This document shows, in pieces, positions 12,074 to 25,300 of a DNA stretch of 64,000 nucleotides (its first letter is position 1; each line of letters starts with the position of its first letter). The notes beneath the pieces were generated by a model, which was given only the letters and a program-made list of their open reading frames with translations, ran no database searches and was not told the origin of the DNA. This stretch comes from Purshia tridentata (Eukaryota > Streptophyta > Magnoliopsida > Rosales > Rosaceae), in NCBI GenBank assembly GCA_003254885.1, contig QANT01001080.1, positions 1 through 64,000 of the forward strand, read 5' to 3'. A program made the position numbers and the translations under genes.

Positions 12074-13031
12074 CTTCACAAGTTCAGTGGTAATTGCAAG
12101 TCTTTACCACTGTGCCTCTGTGGCAAAATAGTATTTGCCACAGCCACAGCCACAGCGTATGTATCAGTGGCTCTTGCAGGTCTATCGAAAAGTCTTCCCC
12201 CACTAGAAAGGGGTGGTGTGGCTAATGTTCTCCATATCTTCCTTCATCAACCCTCTGACACTCTTTCTGTCTTGTCAAGGTTAGTTATGGATTTTGCTTT
12301 TACCACACAACATCATCTGTGGTGTAATTTTCTACCACACTATATGCATCTGTGGTATATAAGTGCCATATATATGTGAATGGGATTTTTGTCATCTAAT
12401 TGAACTAATTGAATATGAGATTTGCTCTCGTAAGGGGCAACACATGCCCTCAGCTGTGGTATTTGCTCATTATTGTATTTTTCTTGATTCGTACTGCAAG
12501 TCAGATAGCTATTCTGTGTACTTTATGACATTCGTCCGATGTGGCAGCGTAAGATTAGTTGCACTTGCATATATCAAATAACAGACACCAGCCTTACAAC
12601 TGTACAGAACAGTGTAATGCAAGTGACAGAGGAATTTCAACCTTCCCATTCGCATCAGAACTCAAGAATGAAACCCCATGAATATATATCCTCATATATA
12701 TAACAATATCACCATTGGTGATCGAAGCACCAATCCCAAACCAATATACTAAGACAAAAGAGGTTTACATATGCTGATTACATTAACGGCCACAAAATTC
12801 TAAATTAAGTTCTTGCATAGACCTATATACTTATACAGTACTACATGCATTGGTCATTCAAAATTACATCAATTGGCGATCGTAAAATATTTCACACATG
12901 TAGGCATTTAATACTTCAAATATCATCTACCAAATTGCTCAAAATGCCAACCTGGATCAGAAGCCCTTGTAGTAATGCCACAACCAACACATCCAAACCC
13001 CATTGTAGTAAATGCTTGAATTCAAGAGCAG
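12074..13031. other. CACTA-1 left subterminal region and 3' region of the TNPA-like gene
   Basis: Within the first 400 bp the words GCCACAG, CTGTGGC and CTGTGGT recur (12,107-12,460), which fits transposase-binding subterminal repeats. The remainder up to the stop codon at 13,032 holds no gene I can support. Confidence 0.6.
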
Positions 13032-15395
13032 CTAACCATCTACACAGGGGGTCCGACCTTCATTTTGGTGGGGCTGGCACGTAACAATCATCCATGATGA
13101 ATGGGTCATTGCATGTGGGAGGTGTGTGGCCTCGACATACCCCTGCCTTGACGCTGACTTCAGTAGACTGATAAAAGTTCCCATGTTGATATTAGCAATC
13201 GTAACACCGGCCGTAGAAAGCACTTGTTCCAATGGATGTTCAACATTGTTAGCATTAATTCTCTCCTCAATCGCCTCAAGCTTTAGTTGCATGCTCTCAA
13301 CCTTGGCATTGGCATCTTCTGTAACCTTCTTTTGTTCCTCAAGCTGAGTCATCAAACTTTGAACTTGACGAGCCATACCTGATTTTTCGGTTATAATTCC
13401 AGGCACATCTGCCCATTCAATCCCAACACCATATCCCTGGACCCTGTTGCGCTTCTCCGAACCAAGTACTTTAGCATACAATTCATTGCGCACTTGGGTG
13501 TTCATTTCCCCGCCCTCATCTTCGACCAATTGCTCAAGTTTGTTAAAAGTAGCCTGCATATTGAGAACTAGTTAAGTACCAAATATCCGGAAAAAAATAA
13601 ACCCCCGTTCTCGCACATGATGAATTAAACAAATTATATTCACACAATTGGTACATTGGAGGCGTACTTAATAATTTGTAGGTGAAAATAAAATTATTAA
13701 AATCAACAGCACTCATGATGGCATTTCGACCATTGCTAAAATTAAAGTCACCTCCGCCACTGATTTACCAATAAATATTGCCACACCAACCATGAACAAC
13801 ATAGTTGACCCTTCATCTAGCCATTCAGGGCTAAGAATGCAACCTATATATATAAACCTAAGAATCTGCCTATACCTAATTCAGGTAGACGGGTGAACGT
13901 GGGTTAGATCTCAAGGTCATATCATTCACAGTTGCATTTAACCTAATGATTGTATTATAATTTATACAAGCACATGAAGTATATGTGACAAAAAACCTTC
14001 CGTATAAATATGTGTACAGACAAACCCATGCTCTCCAAGTTCAAGGTAGAAAATCCGAAAAATATATCACATACTTTCCAGCTTATTCCCCAAAAATTGC
14101 CACGGCCATATATTTTGTTAAATAAAAAACAGGCACATACAGAACCCTTGCAGACCTCAACTTACAATTTTGTGAGACACATCGTCATTCACTGCGACGC
14201 GGCCGTTAGGCGTATCCCGTGTGTATACCATCTTGAACATTTCCATTCTATCCAACTCTTGACCTGGGTGTGTACACTCCTGCAATTCATATAATTTTCT
14301 TATAAACGATTACTACAATACCAGCCAATTCATCGTATTCCAATATTTGGATATTGGATTACTACTAACTTGTACTTACTATGCAAGGAAAATTACACTC
14401 ACCCATTCATAACGCACTTGGGTAAAACTAGTTCGACCCTTGACATGATTCAATGTTGATTGGGCCCTATTTTTCTTGTTGGTATGATGGAATTTCTACA
14501 AATTGAAGCAAGAAGCATCCGTAATGTAAGAGTATAATGCATACATTGTTAATATTCATGGACACATGATTTTGTGCAATCAATACAAATGAAAATATAC
14601 CAGGCCATCCTTCTTGTCCCACTTTTGAACCAACTCATTCCATTGGTGGAGGTTAATGCGATCATCTTTTGGATGAAATCGCTCATTCATACCCACGTAA
14701 GGGAGGTAACGAGTGTTGAGCAGCTCTGACTTCCAGGATCTCCATCGTTCATGAAATCTTGCAAGCACTACTTTTTTTTATCTTTTCTTGCAGATTCAAC
14801 GTCTTGTTATCAGACTAATCAATAGCATCCTGCAAAAATTATACGTATGTGAGGCAAAATAGTGCACATTTTCAATGACACATAGAGCTGCCAAAATGAG
14901 CCTTAATGGGAAAATTACCTTCACCTGTTTCCAGGCCATCTCTTTGTCCAGATTAGAAAAGACCTCCCAACTTTCAACATTAATGGGAAAATTTGCAGGA
15001 TCCCTAGCTATTGTCCCTATTAGAGTAGCAAACCTTCCTATTATTTTACGGTCCCCATATGCCTGTCCTAAGTCATTGAAATCAATCGTCTCAGGACCAT
15101 TGATAGAAAAGTTAGGCTTACTTTTTCCTCTTCCTTTCTTAGCACGCTTAGTTGGTCTAGAATTGTTATATGCATTAACATCTTCGTTCACTCCCTCATT
15201 CCGGTTGGCTACCACATTTTGCTCTTCACCCATCTCCTGATTCACACCTTCATCATCACTAGGAGGTCCAAAACATAGAACGAGCCTCTCATTGTAGGGG
15301 TCCATAGAGGCACTAGTAAAATGTTGTTGCGTCTCATAGTCTTGGCCTAAGGATGTGAACAAGTCCCCCGTTGTTGGAACAAAGAAGTTATTCAT
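13032..15395 (-). CDS. Transposase_24 / TNPA-like protein of CACTA-1 (Ptta/En/Spm family), damaged
   Basis: The second CACTA protein, thought from En/Spm to bind subterminal repeats and assist excision in the nucleus. Proposed minus-strand exons are 15395-14919, 14829-14601, 14495-14403, 14279-14166 and 13553-13032, all with GT-AG borders. Exon 1 starts MNNFF, is acidic in its middle, has a basic PTKRAKKGRGKSK nuclear-signal-like stretch, then FNDLGQAYGDRKIIGRF. Exon 2 has RFHERWRSWKSELL and INLHQWNELVQKW. Exon 3 has NKKNRAQSTLNHVKGRTSF, exon 4 has DRMEMFKMVYTRD, and exon 5 has RNELYAKVLGSEKRNRVQGYGVG and ADVPGIITE followed by a coiled-coil-like segment. These are hallmarks of Transposase_24. 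Exon 2 is 229 bp, not a multiple of three, and has an in-frame stop near its start, so the copy is probably inactive. The start is supported by a CAG acceptor just upstream, which implies a spliced leader. Confidence 0.8.
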
Positions 15396-15396
15396 A

Positions 15397-17200
15397 CTGC
15401 AACCGAACCAAAAATTCGCCCATTATTAAGTTTTAAACACTAAAAATATACTTGTTTTATGATATGCCTAAAAAATATGAGCTGCCATTGGTAAAACTGT
15501 AAGCATCTAAGCGAGTTAAACTCATATAATTAACAAGGCATACGCAGACAAACCAAACATGAAGTAGTTAGTAGTTCTTCAATTTGCCCTACCTCATGCA
15601 TGTAGAATTTTATATACGTGAAAGGAACATGAGACTTGTGGATAGTGCAACTTTCCAAAGATAAATAATCAATATTAGTACATTCGTTATCCAATAGCTT
15701 GAATCTATAACATCCCTTCTAAATTTCAAATGCATTTGACATGGGCCATTATATATGCCCTAGTGCAGGTTCCTACTATAATAATTGCTATGTGTATATG
15801 GCTGCATTTTTGTAATGGCAGTAACCCCCAATACCATATTTAATACAAATAGGGAGTAAGTAGTAACCCCCAATAATAAATTCCACCCTCTCCCCCAAAA
15901 AGCATATTTAATACATAATGGGAGTAACCCCCAATACCATCAATCATGGCTGCAGTTATCTAAATGGATGTATGCTGCAGTACCATTAATCCATGGCTGC
16001 ATTTATATATGCAAACAGTGCATGCAATAAAACGACCTGTAGGTGGAGATATATATTAGGGGCCATTTATGTGTGAACAGGGGAGCATGAGATATTTATA
16101 GTATAATCTTCACCTCAAAGCAAGATCCAAACAGACCAAGATATCCAAGTGTGCTTCTTTATTCCTGTTTGAATGCCTCAAAGCAAACCCCATAAAAGTC
16201 CAAACGTCCTTATCAATATTTCATGCCAGTCCGTGACTAATGTTCAATACTCCCACTAAGTTTCTGTCACTGTTTTTAACTACTTCACTTCTAAATAAAA
16301 ATTGAAAACTCTCTGCAAGATTCCTTTTGCTGCCAAGTATCCCTGTTGTTTTATTTTATTCACATGGTCAATTACTATTACAGGATTCCTTCTTTTTAAA
16401 CCCTAACCCCAATTTCTAAAAAACCATCATGCCTTCATTGGACCTTCAATTACATATGACAGGTGTATTATTACGACAACCTCGCACCATTTCTCATGCC
16501 CTGACCCATCTCATTGAACTGACCCCTTCAAACCCATATGTGCTAACCTTAGAAGTGCATACCTGCTGTTAACAAACTGATTCCACTCAGTAAGACGCGT
16601 CCAGGAAGAGTGTTGATCTCCAGATTGCAAGTTGTTGTGCTTCTATATGCGGCTCAGGTCTCTGCCCAAGGTGCGTGAATTCCCCCTAGCGTGCTTCATG
16701 TTGCTCTCCCTCTCTCCCTCTCAATGTATGGGTTTTGGAATTTCAAAATTCATGCCCTCAAATATCACGTGCCTGCCTCCTAAGAGATATTAACCATAAG
16801 TTTAAATTTTTTTGAATAGAAACAAAGTAGTACAAATTATTTAATTAATGTTAATTTAATATATACCTCCACACTCTAAATATATGAATATTATGTGGAC
16901 TGAAAATATTGTTCAAATCTTTATTTTTTAAGAAATTGAAATAAGGGGGTTCATTAATAATTCATTTGTCAAACACACTGAAAATGTCACATTAATGCAA
17001 GTTCAATTATATTAATATTATGCTTCCAAGCAAGAAAAAGTTATAGGGTTGGCAAAAGCTGAACACGACTCTGCAGCTTTGATCAGTGTAATTGTTTGTC
17101 ACTTTGTAACAAGGTCTTCCCATTCACTCACAAACAAGTTGATTTAATCCCAAAAACTCTCCTACAGTCTACCAGACAATGATAGCACTCACTATCAACC
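15397..17200 (-). other. Leader intron and promoter side of the TNPA-like gene
   Basis: An acceptor GGTTGCAG ends at 15,397 just before the ATG. A good donor (AACAGCAG before GTATGC) lies at 16,562-16,561, so the leader exon probably starts somewhere between 16,570 and 16,750 and is followed by an intron of about 1.17 kb. Short imperfect repeats of GGAGTAACCCCCAATA occur at 15,820-15,945. I see nothing else that can be named. Confidence 0.45.
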
Positions 17201-17439
17201 ATGGTTATAAAAGGTGTGATATACAACACGTACATATTATTAGCTACCTCCTTACATTTTGAACTCACCCAGACACGAGCTTCTCTCTAGGCAGAACAAT
17301 GCCGTAGAGCTTCAAACCCACCCGTAACCTACAATTTGAAGACCACCCAAATCCCCAAAATCAACCATGTCTATCACCAGCCTCCTCAAGTAACGAGCCT
17401 ATTCCAATTAATCCCCTTGTAGCTACAGCAAACACAATG

Positions 17440-17862
17440 TTAAACATCTATATGCCGAACTTCGGAGACACTTATTCATCTCCAAGGCAACGAACGAATG
17501 CGGGTCATGGTTTATCCGCAAGTAGGCCTCCACAACATGTTCAAACTGCCGTTTTCTACTACGACAACCCACCCGTGCACTGTATAAGCCTCGAACCGGG
17601 CCTAATGTTTCCCTAACGGCACATTTACCGACCGTCAAAGTTGATATTGAGTGGGACTCCGATGAGGAAGTCCTAAGCACAGGTAATTGTCATGAAATTA
17701 CCGGAACCCCTCAAAGTCGTGCATGTTCTTCAGTCGATGACGTTCCATCCCAACTGCCACTTGTTGAAGGTGGTCCAACAACATTGCCATCGTCACGTTC
17801 CATTAAACCTCCTGTAGAGTATATTGACGACCGCATCATTAGGTGTTTGAACAAGAAAAAGG
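17440..17862 (+). CDS. Unrecognised coding-like exon inside CACTA-1
   Basis: On the plus strand the segment from about 17,530 to 17,862 stays open with normal-looking composition. It includes YKPRTGPNVSLTAHLPTVK, an acidic VDIEWDSDEE and IKPPVEYIDDRIIRC, and ends in KKK right at a good donor (AAGG before GTAAAT). A short upstream open piece in another frame begins near MPNFGDTYSSP (about 17,453). Direction is opposite to both CACTA-1 transposase genes. The 71-bp array follows within 120 bp and may lie in the next intron. I do not recognise the protein. It may be the first exon of the plus-strand gene at 19.2 kb, or a captured host fragment. Confidence 0.35.
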
Positions 17863-17979
17863 GTAAATACCCACCAAATAATTCATATTAATCAAGTTGA
17901 CGTTGTAAGATCTCATTTAATTGACATATTTTTAAGTAAACCCCTGTTTTTTTTGTTCAAATTTGATATTGGCATTTTC

Positions 17980-18660
17980 GACCGGTCAAATACTAGTACG
18001 ACGGGTCTAAATAAGGGGCTAAATTAGTTATTGCTATCGGATTACAATAGACCAGTCGTGTATCTCCAACGATCGGTTGATAAAAGATAGCGCAAATACT
18101 AACTGGTCTCAGGTTGTAACAGATCGGTCTGCAGTACTCAGCGATCGGTCGATAAAGGATATCGCGAATGCTAACTGCACTCGGGTTATAGTAGACCGGT
18201 CTTCTATCCTTAGAGACCGGTCTACAGAGGAAATCGAAAACCTTAAGTTTCTCTCGGGTTGTAATAGACAGGTCAGATATATTTAGCGATCGGTCGATAA
18301 AGGATATCGAAAACCAATAGTGCTTTGGGGTTGACACGACTGGTCTTATTTATTTATAGACCAGTTGATAAAATTTGCTGTAACGGCCGCTGCTCTTGGG
18401 TTGGTATAGACCGGTCATATATATGGACTCACCGGTCGATTAAACCCCTTAAACATCACCCCTGGTCTCTGCTTGTGACCGACCGGTCCCACTTTTTTAT
18501 GACCGGTCTCTCGTAGACATATAACCCTCCAATTGAGCTCGGGTAGTTGTCGACCGGTCTTTGATATCACCGACTGGTCGTATACGCTAAACAGTTTTCG
18601 GATCTTGTAATAATAGACCGGTCGGCCAAACATTTCCGACCGGTCTTACAGCTATGTACT
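17980..18660. repeat. Array of about ten 71-bp units with paired GACCGGTC boxes
   Basis: Units start at GAYCGGTC-type boxes at 17,980, 18,050, 18,122, 18,194, 18,267, 18,338, 18,409, 18,481, 18,552 and 18,616, so the period is 64-73 bp with 71-72 most common. Each unit has a second box about 21 bp after the first (for example GCGATCGGTCGATAAA), then GATATCGAAAACC-like and CTCGGGTTGTAATA-like segments. GACCGGTC is its own reverse complement, so each unit offers two palindromic sites. The units are clearly diverged, implying some age. No coding role is supported; a minus-strand ORF across the array only reflects the near-72-bp period. Confidence 0.9.
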
Positions 18661-19231
18661 GACAGATAAAAGAAGGGCCTTGGTTTCCTTCTTCTTATTT
18701 CTTTCTCCCACCCTCACCTTTTTCCTCCAAGCTTTGCTTCTTGCCATTGTGGCTTCACCAGGCGCCGTCGCCCCTGCACACGCCGTCGCCACCACAGCTG
18801 CACCCACATCGCATCATCCATCAAAGTGAATCTCAACTGACAGTTAGGGATTGAAGGTATGGAACATTGGGGGTAGCTGAAATTATAGGTGATTTCCACT
18901 CACTTGGTATGATTTTTTTGCATAATACTAACGGGTTCCTCATTTTTGTTGTTTTTCTACCCTTTGGATGCATGGGTTTTGCATGGTTGCACAAATTTGA
19001 TGGATATGTGGCCTTAATCTTCAATGGGTATGTACTCACACGGTTTGGTTAAATTGCAAACTTTTCATGGATGTTGTTGATTTAATATATTGTGTTTCTC
19101 AAATTTATGCGTAATTATTGTGCCCATTCCATGAAAATTGGTTTGGGTATGTGTTGCTGTTGTTGGATATTGCCGTGTATGGTTTGCGTAATTTTTGTGC
19201 CCATTCAATGGCCTTATGTATGTTTAGAAGA

Positions 19232-20365
19232 ATGGCCCCCAAATCCCGAGCCTCAACCTCCGAATCCCGGGCTTCTAAAAGGACCCGTTCTGAGCCTGAA
19301 CCACAACTATCTTACCCTTCGGATAGGTTTCCTAGCGAGACAAGTTATGATAACTGGACTCGAATATATCGGTCGAAAAAGCTAATTGTTGAACGTGAGT
19401 TCACTCTGGCCGAATTTAGCCCGGAGTTTCAAGCCATGCTTGAAACTCGGAGATGGCTAGACTGGGTTAAGTATGATCGTCTTCATGCCTTAGTCTTTCT
19501 ATGGTCCAGGAGTTTTATAGCAATTTCAGTACTTCCTCTCAGAATTCTGTCTTTGTTAGGGGTAAGAATGTCGATGTAACATTTACAGACATCCGCGACT
19601 GTCTAGATCTTCCTTGGATGGATGACAATGAAAATTTTGCTTTCAAGAGGTCTTTGCTCGAGGTTCAAAATGACATGCCCCGGATGGTCCAGACCATGTA
19701 CATTGACCCTTCTACGTATGATTCTACTAAAAATTATTTCCCAGCTGGGCATGTACGTCAGTTGTATCGTGAATGCTTTTATCTTGTTCGATACTATATT
19801 TGGCCAAAAACCAACTCATCTGAAATCCCTTTTGAGCATGCTGCGTTAATCCTCATGTTCTTTGATTATAGCTCCCGTATTCCTATTCATTGTCTTATCT
19901 CAGAATGCATTAAGTTAGTTGCTAGTTGTGGCAAGAAAAAAGGTGGCCCTTCTGGCCTTCCGTTTCCTCGTCTTCTCTCAAAGCTTTTTGAGAATGCTAG
20001 AGTTGACTTTAGTCACGTGTCCAATTTTGTTGTTGGCGAAAATCCTGTTGGGGCTAGGGTGCTCAAAAAGAGTGCCAAATTCTCTACCGCACCTCCATCT
20101 GATCAGGTTGAGTCTGAAGCTCCCGTTGAGCGTGATGCTTCTGATTTACCTTCAGAAGCTCAGACCTCATTCGATTTTGCTTCCTTGCATACATATATTG
20201 CCGGACTAGCGTCTCGGTTGTCACTCGCTTTTATGCCATTGATGCCCATCTAGCTCGCATTGACGCTCGTCTAGATGGGTATGTGTCTTCACTACAGGGG
20301 CATGCATCTTCGCTACAGGGGCATGCCTCTTCCGTTGATCAGGACTCCTTGCCTGAGGATGGTTA
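19232..20365 (+). CDS. Resembles 'putative plant transposon protein' family; broken copy within CACTA-1
   Basis: The reading starts MAPKSRASTSESRASKR, a basic low-complexity head, then DNWTRIYRSKKLIVEREF, LAEFSPEFQAMLETRRW, LVxEFY-type and SVFVRGKNVDVTF motifs, with a predicted helical body to about residue 230. It then has an acidic tail and a short repeated SSLQGHA motif. This order (basic head, a W-x-R...VERE block, then EFY and VRGK) matches what I recall of the repeat-associated plant family PF20167/IPR046796. Its function is unknown and it often sits in retroelement-like repeats, so I treat it as a possible fossil. It is broken in about two places. An upstream leader near 18,690-18,850 and an intron before 19,228 are plausible. 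It runs opposite to the CACTA-1 transposase genes, which suggests a nested element or captured cargo. Confidence 0.5.
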
Positions 20366-22312
20366 GCTCCCGTATGCTGGTCTATCCAAAAAGGGAGAGT
20401 CGAAATATTTTGTAGAGTAATTTCAACCTGTGTTGTTTGTGTAGTTGCGTATTTGGCGTAGTGAGCCACATGCATTGCCTGGTTTGCTTTTGGCATATTT
20501 TAGTTTATGATAGACCCAGATATTAGTTGAGAATGTAAGCAGTTGCTACCGCATGTGTGCTATAATGTCTTATTAACTGTTGCTGTCTACTTCAATCTAT
20601 CTTCAAACATTAATGAATTTCAATGACAGAACTCCTGCTTTTGTGATTCACACCTGTGCGTTTGATGTGGTTCTGTTTAGTGTCATTATTTACAGGACCA
20701 AAGCCTGACGATTAGCTACTAGTTGGGCAGGGGGTGGATAATTATTCTAATGTTTCTGTATTGACTACAAACAGCCCATTGGGAAGGTAGTACGGGTATT
20801 CTTGTAGTTGGCATTTAATTCCGGGCACCAAAATTGCAGTGTAATGGCTCTTGAGTCGTGTCTCAACAGTCCTTTCAATTATCGGCAACTATGCAAATCA
20901 ATCTACTAAGCATGTCTTACTTTGCTGAACATGCAATTAGTTCATCCACACCGATTGTACATCATGAATTCAGGCTAAAATTTTTACAATTATCATTGTA
21001 TTTAGTGGTAATTGTATAATATTATTATGGAGCAATTTTCACATGGCAGCCACTTCTATCCATTACACGTATATTAATTTGATCATATATCACATGTACT
21101 TATATTTCCAAATATACCTGTATAGCTTTATGACTTGTAAAATTACCTTATATATTCTATTTGAATGGCATTTGTTCATGTAGATTGTTTCTAGAATTCA
21201 ATGTTGAATTTATATATTGTCGGACTTTGACCATTGTCATATTTTTTACCACTGTTATTTTTAATGAATATGATGCACAACTGATATAAGATTGACATGG
21301 AACAAGGAGTACATTGCTCATAATTGTTTGTAAGGACAACACTCTCCTAATGAAAGAATAGTTTGGACATAAAAGTTTGCCAATTAAAAGAAGTGGTCAA
21401 TAGTGAGTGCGGCTTGGATGTTTGATAAAGCTCCAAGTTTTTGACTTTCCCCTGGAGTTGTAAAAAACACTTACACGCACACACTCAATCTGGGTTGAGG
21501 AGCGTACACGGCTATATAATAAAAGAGAACTGTGCTACAAAAGACCATTTTTACTCCTTCAATCAAACCATTGAATTTTTCTGCCTAAACTCATACGTAA
21601 GGAGCTTACTAGGAAAAGCATTGTTTTATTCACAAGATAGTTTTACCTTTTCAATGAATTTTTTCAATTTCATATTTAAAAATTAGCAGGCCTGCCATGG
21701 TTCACAGTGAAGTGCGAAACCAATCTCCCTATTATGCACTTAAATATTTATCAAACACCAGCAGTGTCCAGAAGTGATCACTCCATAGGAAGCTTGCCAC
21801 ATACCTGTAGGATCCATATCAAATCAAAATATTAAAGTAAATACCCCAAATATGTTTCACTTAAATACATGGTTTGGTTGTATGTAGGATTGTACATTGA
21901 ATCTATCCGATCAGAAATTTATGCGGGACAGGACAGTGAAACAAAGAAAAAGTCTCATAATGAACATGTCATGTCTTCCTCTGGATTTATCAACTTCAAT
22001 AATAAGTTTCTCATAAACTGACAGTATATATGGCCACATGTTGAATACTATTTGACTGGGGACCATGTCGACAATAGTGCTGTCACATCTCCTTTGGCTG
22101 CGGGGGTCCTTGTTTCAACAGTGAAGTAACTTAGCAGTGGCAGCAATGGAGTCAATATCGCGAAGATAATTCATTCCACATTACACACTTGCATATGTAA
22201 ATGGGTTACAATTGATTACTGTCGACCAAGGTGTTACATTAATGATAAGAAGCTAGATAAAAACATGCCATATATATGTAAATGCCGAAACCCATACAAA
22301 CCCCTAATACCT
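20366..22312. other. Unassigned sequence within CACTA-1
   Basis: AT-rich sequence between the plus-strand gene and the end of the TNP2 coding region. I see no TIR pair, LTR pair or recognisable protein. Small ORFs (for example 21,157-21,342 and 21,441-21,686) lack domains. If the 17.2-20.5 kb segment is a nested element, one of its boundaries should lie in this stretch. Confidence 0.5.
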
Positions 22313-25300
22313 TCACTCATTACTTATGACAATGCCTTCAACATCACTCCGTGCATGGATTTCATCTGCTTCACTTGTGGCATCATCAAGTCCTTGAGGA
22401 AATGATATATCGACATCAGTAAAATTGCCCAAATCAAACAAGTCTCGTGCCCTTGTTCGAATTGCAACGTGCCATCCTGGTTCCGTTGGATCTTCAACAT
22501 AAAACACTGTTGCACTTGCAAACCAAGGACAAAAGTGTCAGGTGGTGGGAGTAGTCGATCAAAGTTGACTAAGGTAAATCCGTACTCATCGATTTTCAAC
22601 CCAGAGCTTCTAGGTGACTTTGAGTCTACCCAATCACAATCAAATAGAATGGCTTTCCTGCCATTGAAGTAGTCTAACTCAATAATGTTTTTCAGCATAC
22701 CATAGTAGTCTCCCATGCCAGTGGTCGGGTTTGGATCACGCACACTAGCAAAATCATCTGACTCAGAATACACATATAGCCCACTGTTTTGTGCTCTTGT
22801 CTCGCTCTCTAAATTTTTTACCTGAAATTAAAAACCATTCATAACATAGGCCTTCGAAAGGCCAGCCCACTGACTCGGCCCTTTGGCCAAAGCTCGTAAA
22901 TCGTCCGATATATCCACGACTCCATCTTGTAGTTGTCTGGTAATCTATATTAAGACAACCTGGTTATCAAAGAAAAAATGTGAAAAGTTGCATATTTCAA
23001 TGTGTCACATATGGTCTACTGACATGCTTACGAAACCACTCAGGAAATGCCAAATGTGCTCGTCTAATTGTTTCCTTTACACTCACACGCCCCTTCCGAT
23101 GTGCCTTTGCATGGTCCTCATGTATACTGCCAACGCGTGAGTTGTATATTTATCATAAAACAAACATAACTGGGCCGAACATGCATAAAAAATATTTATG
23201 GAATAAATGAAGGTGCTTTTTTTAATACCTTATATACAGCTTCACTATACTACAATTGAATAGAATGCAGCGGTGGGCCCTTTCCCATAACTGATGGCCT
23301 AAGTGTATTGTCTCCACCGCCCCAAGTGATTGCCCTGGATATGAAAATATCGACAACCCTTCTTGCATGCTAGCCCCCTCTGCATCCGCATTATGACCTA
23401 GCATATTTTGGCGGGTTGTGATATTGTCCCCAAAATATAACTCGCAGAATGACAGACACTCTTCTACAATGTATCCTTCTGCAATAGACCCTTCCGGACG
23501 TGCTTTATTGCGTACATATTTTTTTAGAGTTCCTAAATACTTGCATGGAGAGAGACAAATATTGTTTACTGCCAAAAATAGTTGGCTATTGTTGTTTTAC
23601 ATAATACCTTACATTAGCATATTTGATTGTACCTTTCAATGGGGTACATCCACCTATAATGCACAGGTCCGGCTATTGCAGCCTCTTCTGCGAGATGAAT
23701 TGGCAAATGAACCATTATGTCAAAGAAGGCTGGGGGCAGTAACTTCTCCAATTGACACAAAACTACCGTAATGTGACGGCTCAATGAGTGAAAATGATCC
23801 ACATTTCCCACTTTCGTACATAAATTGCGAAAGAACGAGCTCAACTCAAGCAAAACCCGCACGACATCTCGGGGGAGGGCACGTCGAATAGCAATTGGCA
23901 GAAGATATTGCATTATAATGTGGCAATCATGGCTTTTTAGTCCCACTATCTTCCTCTCATTTACTCTTACACATCTGGAAACATTAGAGGAAAGCCATCA
24001 GGTAGACGCACAGAAGCAAGTATTTTGCACACTTCGGTCTTCTCCACCTTTGATAATGTAAAAGGCAAAGGTGGGAGAACTGTACGATTGCCAACGATTT
24101 GAGGATGAAAACTGGGCTTTATATTTAGCGACATCAGGTCCAATCTAGCTGCTAAGGAGTCCTTATTTTTGCCTTCCATACCTAATAAAGTTCCTAAGAC
24201 ACTATCTGTGACATTTTTCTCAATATGCATGACATCAAGATTATGGTAAAGAAGCAAGCATTCCCAATAAGGTAAGTCAAAAAATATACTTCTTTTCTTC
24301 CATGGTTCGACTTCACCCGATCTCTTTCTCTTGGTTGATACTTTACGACATTTGCCGAATTGGAATGTTAAGCCCCTTAAAGATGCCAAACATTCTGCAC
24401 CCGTCATAGGGATAGGACGACTTCTTATTTCAACACGCCCGTCAAACGATCGTGTCATTGCACGAAACCTATGTTCGTTCGGTAACCATCGGCAGTGACC
24501 TAGATAACACTCTTTTTTCCCATGGTGCAAACGTAGAGAATCAGTGTCGAATGCACAGTGGGGGCATGCTTTTTTACCCTTTGTACTCCATCCTAACAAC
24601 ATGGCATATGCTGGAAAATCGTTGATCGTCCACAAAACAGCTGCTTTCATTATGAACATCTCCTTTTTAAGTGAATCAAATGTTGGTAACCCTGCTACCC
24701 ACAAAGTCTTCAACTCTTCTATTAAAGGTTGAAGATACACATCTATATCATTTCCTGGGGATTTAGGGCCTGGTATTAACAATGATAATATTAAGTAAGG
24801 TTGTTTCATGCAAAGCCACGGAGGAAGATTGTAGACAGCCAACACAACAGGCCAAGTACTATGAGAAATACTCATCATTCTGAACGGATTAAACCCGTCA
24901 CTAGCCAAACCCAAACGAACATTTCGTGGATTACAAGAGAAGTCTGGGAACGTGCTATCGAGGTTGCACCAAGCTGGAGAATCAGTCGGGTGTCTTAGAA
25001 CGCCATCTTGTGTTCGCCCATTTGAGTGCCATGTCATTAACTCAGCCGTATGACGACACATATACAATCGTTGAAGTCGTGGACCCAAAGGAAAGTAGCG
25101 TAGAACCTTGTTTGGGATTTTTTTAATGTTGATCTTGCTTCCTGATGCACCTGAGGTGTGATTCTTATAACGACTAACACCACATACAATGCATGATGAA
25201 GCGGATGCATACTCTTTCCAATACAACATACGATCGTTTTCACATGTGTCAATTTTCTCATAAGTCAACCCCAATTCAGATATGAGTTTTTTGGTACTGT

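Noticed and set aside
13126-13347. Plus-strand ORF of 73 residues
   Set aside because: Antisense shadow of the last Transposase_24 exon in CACTA-1.
17993-18337. 114-residue minus-strand ORF across the 71-bp array
   Set aside because: Its repeated RPVYYNP-like text simply reflects a period near 72 bp (24 codons). The frame is lost where units are 71 or 73 bp, and there is no domain.
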